NCBI GenBank assembly: GCA_030623665.1
Contig: JAUXLO010000036.1
Span: 1-10,936 of the forward strand
Direction of reading: 5' to 3'
DNA length: 10,936 bases
DNA from: Planctomycetota bacterium
GTDB taxonomy: Bacteria > Planctomycetota > Brocadiia > Brocadiales > Bathyanammoxibiaceae
The position numbers and the translations under genes are program-made. Shown here in pieces: positions 6,819 through 10,936 of the stretch. Position 1 is the first letter of the stretch. The number at the start of each line of letters is the position of its first letter. The notes beneath the pieces were generated by a model. The model saw nothing but the letters and a program-made list of their open reading frames with translations, was not told where the DNA came from and did no database searches.

Positions 6819-7170
6819 ACGTCTCCTCTTCGGCCTTTCTTATTTCACGTATCAGAATCTCGATGCTCGAACGTCTCTCCAGTATGTGGGCTAGCTTGTC
6901 GTACTCTGCCGCAGAGAAGATAAAGGTCATGAAGGGGCGGAGGAAGAACATTGCCTGGCTCCCGATAAAGTTTAGCGGCTGGAAGGATTCCAGGAAAAGG
7001 GCTGCAGGCGTGCACATCCTCCTGCGTGCGATGGCACTTGCCAGCTTTCTGATGACGGTGAGCTCGTCATCTGTCAGGCCACTTCCCCCATCTTTTCCAG
7101 AGGGGTCTATGGCGAATGCATGCCGTAGACTACCGCGGAGATCGTCAATTTTTTCCAATATTGTGCTCAT
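6802..7170 (-). CDS. Small conserved-looking protein translationally coupled to the MutL-like ATPase
   Basis: This is a 122-residue, mostly helical protein without a membrane helix, family not recognised. It ends with a charged helix (EYDKLAHILERRSSIEILIREIRKAEEETYG). The middle section FLESFQPLNFIGSQAMFFLRPFM is striking for its aromatic residues and looks like a packed core or partner-binding surface. Its stop overlaps the ATPase start by 17 bp, so the two products are probably made in step and may bind each other. I prefer ATG at 7170-7168. A GTG at 7188-7186 would add six residues (the first six of MITSCPMSTI), and neither has a clear ribosome site. A TTGACT/TAACAT promoter-like pair at 7207-7179 would make the ATG transcript almost leaderless. 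Confidence 0.8.
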   Translation of the reverse strand: MSTILEKIDDLRGSLRHAFAIDPSGKDGGSGLTDDELTVIRKLASAIARRRMCTPAALFLESFQPLNFIGSQAMFFLRPFMTFIFSAAEYDKLAHILERRSSIEILIREIRKAEEETYGRNE

Positions 7171-7178
7171 TGGGCAAG

Positions 7179-7207
7179 ATGTTATCACGAAAGACTTTAC
7201 AAGTCAA
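7179..7207 (-). promoter_or_regulatory. Possible sigma70 promoter for the MutL-like gene cluster
   Basis: TTGACT (7207-7202, 5 of 6 consensus) and TAACAT (7184-7179, 4 of 6) are separated by 17 bp on the minus strand. The predicted start of transcription falls almost at the ATG of 7170, implying a leaderless or very short leader transcript, in keeping with the missing ribosome site. The -10 match is modest. Confidence 0.3.
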
Positions 7208-7244
7208 AAGCAAATGGGGCAACTACATATTTTGCCCTAATTGC
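7206..7244 (-). terminator. Possible intrinsic terminator after trpE
   Basis: Fifty base pairs beyond the trpE stop, minus-strand arms 7244-7232 and 7222-7210 pair over 13 positions with two mismatches around a core of GGGCAA/TTGCCC and a 9-nt loop. Four T residues follow (7209-7206), then GACTT. The stem is good and the T-tract short, so termination may be partial. It would separate trpE from the MutL-like cluster. Confidence 0.45.
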
Positions 7245-7294
7245 AGCTGCTTGATTTATCCGGCCGTACGCTGCGACTTAACGTATCGTACACG

Positions 7295-8791
7295 CTATCC
7301 GGAAGATTGCATACCCTCTGCCGTCTCGATCGCCACCATCAGGCCTTTTGCCTTGTTAAGGGTCTCTTTGTATTCCCTTTCAGGGATGGAATCGGCCACG
7401 ATGCCGGCCCCTGCCTGGACGTAGGCGGTGTCCCCCTTCAATATTATAGTACGGATGGTTATGCAGGTGTCCATGTTTCCGGCGAAGTCTATGTAACCCA
7501 CCGCCCCGCCGTAGGGGCCGCGGCGGGTAGGTTCCAGCTCCTCGATGATCTCCATTGCCCTCACCTTGGGGGCGCCTGAGAGTGTGCCAGCCGGGAGGCA
7601 GGCCCTCAGGGTATCAAAGGTGGTTTTGTCAGGCCTGAGTCTGCCCGTGACGGAGGAGGTGATGTGCATGACGTGGGAGTATCGCTCTATTATCATATTG
7701 TCCTCTAAATGGACGCTGCCATACTCGGCAACCCTGCCCACGTCATTTCTCCCCAGGTCTACGAGCATTATATGCTCCGCCTGCTCCTTGGGGTCATTTA
7801 TCAATTCGTCTTCCAGCCGTTTGTCTTCCTCCTCAGTGTCTCCCCTCCTTCTTGTTCCCGCTATCGGTCTCACGGTAACCCTGCCCCTGTCTACCTTTAC
7901 CATCACCTCGGGAGATGAACCTATGAGCTTTAGCTCGCCCAGGTCAAGGTAGAACATGTAAGGGGAGGGGTTAATCACCCGCAGGGCACGGTATATGTTC
8001 AGGGGGTCGGCCTTCGTCTTAAGCCCAAGCCTCTGGGACAGTACGATCTGAAATGCGTCACCCGCCCTGATATATTCCTTACACCTGTCTACCGCACGGA
8101 GGAAATCGCCCTTGTCGAAGTTGGATGAGAATTTTTTGCCGACCCTTCCGTCTGTGGTTATATCCTCGCTGACGGACTCGACCGGGGTCCGCAGCATGTC
8201 CACCAGGGCGTCTATCCTTCGGACGGCATCTTTATAGGCACCCTCGGCGTCCGTTCCATCCAGGAAGGCGTTGGCTATTACCCTTATTATTTTGTCCTGG
8301 TGGTCGAATACCACCACGGAATCGAAGAACATGAACAATATGTCAGGTAATTTCAGGTCGTCCACGGTGGCCTGGGGCAGTACCTCCGTGTAGCGCACCG
8401 TATCATAGCTAAAGTAGCCCACCGCCCCTCCCGTAAAATATGGGAGTTCGTCAACGGGTACGGGTGAGAATCTTTCTATCTCTTTCCTGAGCGTGCCGAT
8501 GGGGTCCTTGGATTCAAAGCGTTCCTTTTTCCCACCCCTGGTTGTCTCCATCCGGTTGCCACGGCAGGTAAATTCCATAAACGGTTTTGCCCCCATAAAT
8601 GAATATCTGGCCATCTTCTCACCCCCTGAAGCGCTTTCAAGGAGGAAGGCGTGTCCGGCGGTGGAAATCTTCTTGAAGACCGAGACGGGGGTAAGCGCAT
8701 CCGCCAATAGTTGGCGATAGACAGGCACAATATTACCCTTTCCCGACAGCTCTTTAAATCTTTCGTAAGATGGATAATAGGTCGGCTTCAT
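7295..8791 (-). CDS. trpE: Anthranilate synthase component I
   Basis: TrpE converts chorismate to anthranilate, the first committed step of tryptophan synthesis, using ammonia delivered by TrpG. The 498-residue length is normal. The N-terminal domain carries LLES (50-53), the tryptophan feedback-binding element, followed by ARYSFMG. The chorismate-binding domain (about 225-485) has GDAFQIVLSQR (244-254), LIGSSPE (289-295), PIAGTRRRG (309-317), DPKEQAEHIMLVDLGRND (333-350), LPAGTLSGAPKVRAM (399-413) and VQAGAGIVADS (458-468). Ala in PIAGT, where PabB has Lys, supports TrpE over aminodeoxychorismate synthase. No trpG or other trp gene is adjacent. The ATG at 8791 is the only suitable start, since an in-frame stop lies about 20 nt upstream; its ribosome site is weak. 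No Trp-codon leader peptide was seen in the 67-bp gap before it. Confidence 0.97.
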   Translation of the reverse strand: MKPTYYPSYERFKELSGKGNIVPVYRQLLADALTPVSVFKKISTAGHAFLLESASGGEKMARYSFMGAKPFMEFTCRGNRMETTRGGKKERFESKDPIGTLRKEIERFSPVPVDELPYFTGGAVGYFSYDTVRYTEVLPQATVDDLKLPDILFMFFDSVVVFDHQDKIIRVIANAFLDGTDAEGAYKDAVRRIDALVDMLRTPVESVSEDITTDGRVGKKFSSNFDKGDFLRAVDRCKEYIRAGDAFQIVLSQRLGLKTKADPLNIYRALRVINPSPYMFYLDLGELKLIGSSPEVMVKVDRGRVTVRPIAGTRRRGDTEEEDKRLEDELINDPKEQAEHIMLVDLGRNDVGRVAEYGSVHLEDNMIIERYSHVMHITSSVTGRLRPDKTTFDTLRACLPAGTLSGAPKVRAMEIIEELEPTRRGPYGGAVGYIDFAGNMDTCITIRTIILKGDTAYVQAGAGIVADSIPEREYKETLNKAKGLMVAIETAEGMQSSG

Positions 8792-8811
8792 GTTATATGC
8801 TGAGATTCTGA

Positions 8812-8841
8812 ATTAAACAACCAAAGATACAATCTAGTAAA
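8812..8841 (-). promoter_or_regulatory. Weak promoter candidate upstream of trpE
   Basis: TTTACT (8841-8836, 4 of 6) and TTTAAT (8817-8812, 5 of 6) lie 18 bp apart on the minus strand. The predicted start is about 14 nt before the trpE ATG. The region is A+T-rich, so chance matches are likely. Confidence 0.25.
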
Positions 8842-8858
8842 TTTCTTTTTCTTCTTTG

Positions 8859-8903
8859 TCACTTCTTCATAAGTTCAACAAGGTCTTCTCTTGAGAGGCC
8901 ACA
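8859..8903 (-). pseudogene. Orphaned C-terminal coding remnant of hicA
   Basis: Directly after the TAG at 8906-8904 the hicA frame stays open for 14 codons, reading CGLSREDLVELMKK and then TGA (8861-8859). This is the expected HicA C-terminus, in which an ILK-type segment is normally followed by a residue pair and GLSREE/D-type helix. The match shows that the frame once continued and that the amber codon is recent. A single C-to-T change of CAG (Gln) to TAG is the simplest explanation. Confidence 0.7.
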
Positions 8904-9080
8904 CTATTTAAGGATCCCAAGTAGTGTTCCCTTAGCAAGTTCATCGTGGAGAGGTACAACGGTTTTGTAGGTTTCCTTTTGTAGACTTACATGACTCCCC
9001 TTTTGCCGCACAATCTGGAATCCACCGTTCTTGAGGGCGTTAATAAGCTCCTTGCCGGAGAGAACCGGAAGCTTAGTCAC
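8904..9080 (-). CDS. hicA: HicA-family mRNA interferase toxin, cut short by an amber codon
   Basis: HicA toxins are small double-stranded-RNA-binding-fold ribonucleases that cut mRNA. The visible frame gives 58 residues: the opening LPVLSGKELINALKNGGFQIV (4-24), the catalytic-His loop QKGSHVSL (26-33, His30) and VPLHDELAKGTLLGILK (42-58). It then hits TAG instead of the usual next residue, and the missing helix is still encoded after it, so the toxin lacks its last 14 or so residues. I prefer GTG at 9080-9078, which has GAGG upstream, begins with the usual TKLPVLSG and overlaps the hicB stop by 8 bp (GTGACTAA). A TTG at 9095 would add five residues. The toxin may be inactive or weakened. TAG ends other genes here (trpE, 6802-7170), so general recoding is unlikely. 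Confidence 0.85.
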   Translation of the reverse strand: MTKLPVLSGKELINALKNGGFQIVRQKGSHVSLQKETYKTVVPLHDELAKGTLLGILK

Positions 9081-9294
9081 TGACGGCAACCTCAAGGGGA
9101 TACAAGATTACCTCACCCTTACTTTCAGGCAGGTCTTCCGTCCCAAAGCTTTCAAGGTAGAGTTCTACGGCCTCCTTGAGGTTTGCCTTAGCCTCCTCAA
9201 TTGTCTCTCCCTGGCTGACAACGCCCAATTCCACACAACGGGCGATATACCATCTTTCTTCCTTCGTAATAACGGCATTAAATTTCTTGGACAT
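9073..9294 (-). CDS. hicB: HicB-like antitoxin, short form
   Basis: The 73-residue protein shows the HicB partial RNase-H-like core: FNAVITKEERWYIARCVELG (5-24), VSQGETIEEAKANLKEAVELYLE (26-48) and a Pro-containing tail. It should bind and neutralise the HicA encoded immediately downstream. This short form ends without the C-terminal helix-turn-helix or ribbon-helix-helix DNA-binding domain found in longer HicB proteins, so its role in autoregulation is unclear. The order antitoxin then toxin is opposite to the classic hicAB arrangement of E. coli but is common among short HicB-like pairs. The ATG at 9294 follows an excellent AAGGAGG ribosome site with 6-nt spacing, and the stop overlaps the toxin start. 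Identification is confident from the sequence pattern and its partner. Confidence 0.9.
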   Translation of the reverse strand: MSKKFNAVITKEERWYIARCVELGVVSQGETIEEAKANLKEAVELYLESFGTEDLPESKGEVILYPLEVAVSD

Positions 9295-9380
9295 TACACA
9301 CCTCCTTAAAGAACGCCACTAATTTCTTGCCCCGCACAAACCTTATTGTTTATTACCGTAGCCAACGGGAATAATCTCGA

Positions 9381-9404
9381 AAACTCTTGTAAACCAAGGA
9401 GTTT
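9381..9404. promoter_or_regulatory. Inverted repeat at the hicBA transcription start, operator candidate
   Basis: AAACTC plus TTG on one side and CAAG plus GAGTTT on the other form near-perfect arms of 9-10 nt around a 5-nt centre, with one bulged base. The repeat covers the predicted start of transcription (about 9401) of the hicBA promoter. It could be a repressor operator or a 5' hairpin in the leader. Confidence 0.5.
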
Positions 9405-9407
9405 CTA

Positions 9408-9436
9408 ATTGTAGTCCACCGCATTGGTTGTGTCAA
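9408..9436 (-). promoter_or_regulatory. Near-consensus sigma70 promoter of hicBA
   Basis: A perfect -35 element TTGACA (9436-9431) and a 5-of-6 -10 element TACAAT (9413-9408) are separated by exactly 17 bp on the minus strand. The predicted start is near 9401, giving a leader of about 105 nt before the hicB ATG. The gap 9295-9526 otherwise shows no gene. Confidence 0.75.
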
Positions 9437-9526
9437 CACTAAGCGGGGGTTATTAAAGGGGTTGCGGTTGGATTATTTATTATGGAGGACTCTAGGGTTA
9501 TGTAATTGAGGCCTCGGCCTAACGGA

Positions 9527-10024
9527 TTAGGGGTTACCCTTCAGGGTATGTCCCTTCTTCAGGAGCCGTTCCTTGAGGTGGGTGCTGGAATGGTCTTTTG
9601 GGTCGCCCACTATGGCTATCTCCCCTCCGTAGGAGAGGACGGTCTCCCTCTCCGGGACGTTCTCAGGCGTATAATCCGTCCCCTTTGCGTGGACGTCGGG
9701 CCTGAGCTTGAGGATGATTGAGTCTGCGCTGGGTTCGGAGAAGCAGGTGACGTAATCTACACCCCTTATGGCGGCCACTATCTCCATCCGCTCTTCCTCG
9801 GGCATTAACGGGTATTTGGGGCCTTTTATTTCTTTGACGGAGCTGTCACTGTTTACACCCACCACCAGCACGCCACCGAGCGCCTTTGCACCGCTCAGGC
9901 ACCTTATGTGGCCCACGTGGACGACGTCAAAGCAGCCGTTACAAAAAATCAGCCGTTTGCCCCCTGCCCTGAGACCCTCCAGGATGGAGGCGAGTCTATC
10001 GTGGTCTTTTATGACCTCACCCAC
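9527..10024 (-). CDS. rfaE2: D-glycero-beta-D-manno-heptose 1-phosphate adenylyltransferase
   Basis: The enzyme transfers AMP from ATP to heptose 1-phosphate, making ADP-heptose for the lipopolysaccharide inner core. It is the equivalent of the C-terminal half of HldE. In the 165-residue sequence, the cytidylyltransferase-fold signature is clear: LIFCNGCFDVVHVGHIRCL (25-43) with nucleotide-binding HVGH (36-39), VVGVNSDSSVKEIKGP (54-69), MPEEERMEIVAAIRGVDYV (74-92), HAKGTDYTPENVPE (112-125) and a closing HSSTHL (145-150) in place of the usual STT motif. Length fits the stand-alone form. The GTG at 10024 overlaps the kinase stop by 8 bp and has a GGGGGT ribosome site inside the kinase gene, so the two are translationally coupled. 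No convincing terminator follows the TAA. Confidence 0.95.
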   Translation of the reverse strand: MGEVIKDHDRLASILEGLRAGGKRLIFCNGCFDVVHVGHIRCLSGAKALGGVLVVGVNSDSSVKEIKGPKYPLMPEEERMEIVAAIRGVDYVTCFSEPSADSIILKLRPDVHAKGTDYTPENVPERETVLSYGGEIAIVGDPKDHSSTHLKERLLKKGHTLKGNP

Positions 10025-10936
10025 CGGGCTTACCCCCCAGGTCTTTAGTGATAGTCTCTACCAGCTCAGAACGGCTTACAGTGGCGGTGCCGTTTTTCAT
10101 CACTACAACGCCTGCGGCGTAATTTGAGAGCCGGGCGGCCTGCGCAAAGTTGGCCCCGGCAGACATGGCCAGGGCAAGCAGGACTGTTACGGTATCACCC
10201 GCCCCTGTGACGTCCGTAACCTCATCAGGCCCGCATATGGGTATCTGCTCTACGTTGCCGGTCTTCTCAAACAGCACCATCCCACGATTCCCGCGGGTAA
10301 TAATCACCGCCTCTGGGCCCATTTTCTTGAGCAACTCCTTACCCGCCCTCAACACGTCAGCTTCACCATTTATACGCATGCCGGAGGCTACCTCAGCTTC
10401 CGACTCGTTAGGGACTATAACCGTTGCACCAACAAAATCGCATATCCTGCTGCGGGAGTCTGCCACTACCGTCTTTTCTCTGGCGATCCCCTTAATTCTG
10501 TCCAGCACCCGGGGTGTTATTACGTCATAGCCATAGTCGGAGATTATCCAGACGTCCACCTTCTTATTCACCCTGTCAACATGGTCCAGTATATTCTTCT
10601 CCACGGAATCAGGCATCTTCCAGGAAGCATCCTTGTCTATCCGGACAACCTGCCGTTTAGAGGCATGGGTATCGCCGGCAAGGAGGCGTGTCTTCGATAT
10701 AGTGCCCCGCTCTTTGGACACAAGTACCCCGGTAATATCCACTCCGTCTTTAGAAAAGTACTCCCTCAGGAAGTTGCCTTCCTTATCTTCACCCACTATT
10801 CCTATTGGAAATACCTTTGCTTCCAGCCTGGAGAGATTATTGATGGTGTTGCCGGCGCTTCCCGGGACTATAGTCTCACCCTCGTACTTTACGACTATGA
10901 CAGGTGCTTCTCTTGAGAGCTTGAACGGCCGACCGT
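10017..10936 (-). CDS. rfaE1: PfkB-family heptose 7-phosphate kinase, N-terminus beyond window edge
   Basis: The enzyme phosphorylates D-glycero-D-manno-heptose 7-phosphate at the 1 position, the step before adenylylation in ADP-heptose synthesis. The frame stays open to the right edge, giving 305 visible residues. A full protein is usually 320-330, so about 20-30 residues are missing. Visible motifs are LSREAPV and GSAGNTINNLRSLEAKV near the sugar site, IVGEDKEGNFLREYF, the central VVADSRSR...VPNESEAE section and the C-terminal catalytic DVTGAGDTV (about residues 241-249 of the visible part), whose Asp is the PfkB base. A GTG at 10796 is internal and not the start, because conserved kinase sequence precedes it. 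GSAGNTINN replaces the common GGAANVANN. The neighbouring adenylyltransferase makes this assignment firm. Confidence 0.92.
   Translation of the reverse strand, partial: GRPFKLSREAPVIVVKYEGETIVPGSAGNTINNLSRLEAKVFPIGIVGEDKEGNFLREYFSKDGVDITGVLVSKERGTISKTRLLAGDTHASKRQVVRIDKDASWKMPDSVEKNILDHVDRVNKKVDVWIISDYGYDVITPRVLDRIKGIAREKTVVADSRSRICDFVGATVIVPNESEAEVASGMRINGEADVLRAGKELLKKMGPEAVIITRGNRGMVLFEKTGNVEQIPICGPDEVTDVTGAGDTVTVLLALAMSAGANFAQAARLSNYAAGVVVMKNGTATVSRSELVETITKDLGGKPGG

Noticed and set aside
6743..7240. 165-codon plus-strand open frame
   Set aside because: It is antisense to the small protein and the ATPase start, crosses their overlap, and has no ribosome site or recognisable domain.
8792..8858. 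Trp attenuator leader before trpE
   Set aside because: No short frame with tandem Trp codons and no paired terminator or antiterminator arms were seen in the gap.
8859..9080. TAG recoding as a sense codon in this organism
   Set aside because: trpE and the small gene at 6802-7170 end in TAG at family-typical or operon-consistent positions, so TAG acts as a normal stop; a local mutation or local readthrough is simpler.
9511..9520. GGCC-rich palindrome after rfaE2 as a terminator
   Set aside because: The arms leave only a two-base loop and no T-tract follows on the minus strand.

Overview
The window is a densely packed bacterial segment in which every supported gene lies on the minus strand, so transcription runs from high to low coordinates. 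G+C looks slightly above one half by eye. The two heptose genes point to a Gram-negative-type envelope with lipopolysaccharide. The MutL-family ATPase with its membrane-protein neighbours, together with dispersed palindromic intergenic repeats, would suit an environmental lineage such as Planctomycetota (Brocadiales-like), Chloroflexota or a related uncultured phylum. That placement is inference and weak. Non-ATG starts (GTG, TTG) are common and Shine-Dalgarno sites of the GGAGG type are present.

Right end (9527-10936): an ADP-heptose pathway pair, a PfkB-family heptose-7-phosphate kinase (N-terminus cut by the window edge) and a heptose-1-phosphate adenylyltransferase. Their reading frames overlap, whereas in many bacteria they are one fused HldE protein. 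Next (8859-9443) comes a small hicB-hicA toxin-antitoxin module with its own near-consensus sigma70 promoter and an inverted repeat at the predicted transcription start. Its toxin frame is interrupted by an amber codon just before the conserved C-terminal segment. Then trpE (7295-8791) encodes anthranilate synthase component I without trpG beside it, followed by a possible terminator.

Left two thirds (1-7188): a group of genes of mostly unknown function. In transcription order these are a small conserved-looking protein (6802-7170), a MutL-family ASKHA ATPase with an extended C-terminus (4965-6818), a soluble protein that pairs a lipoyl-like (barrel-sandwich) N-terminus with a KOW-like C-terminal segment (3612-4748), a secreted or membrane-anchored protein with a fibronectin-III-like domain and a DUF6754-like membrane part (2195-3442), a six-helix membrane protein (1411-2064), a periplasmic-domain protein with a membrane helix at each end (565-1410), and a further polytopic membrane protein that runs off the left edge (1-568). 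No cobalamin mutase subunit is present, so the MutL-like ATPase is an orphan here. Its neighbours suggest a membrane-associated machine, and this is the best candidate for an undescribed system.

The gaps between these genes hold structured DNA: a G+C-rich repeat block at 4789-4938, a two-hairpin palindromic element followed by seven T residues 14 nt before the start codon of the DUF6754-like gene, a second dispersed-type repeat beside it, and a cluster of three DnaA-box-like 9-mers at 2150-2189. No tRNA, rRNA, CRISPR array or transposase gene was seen.
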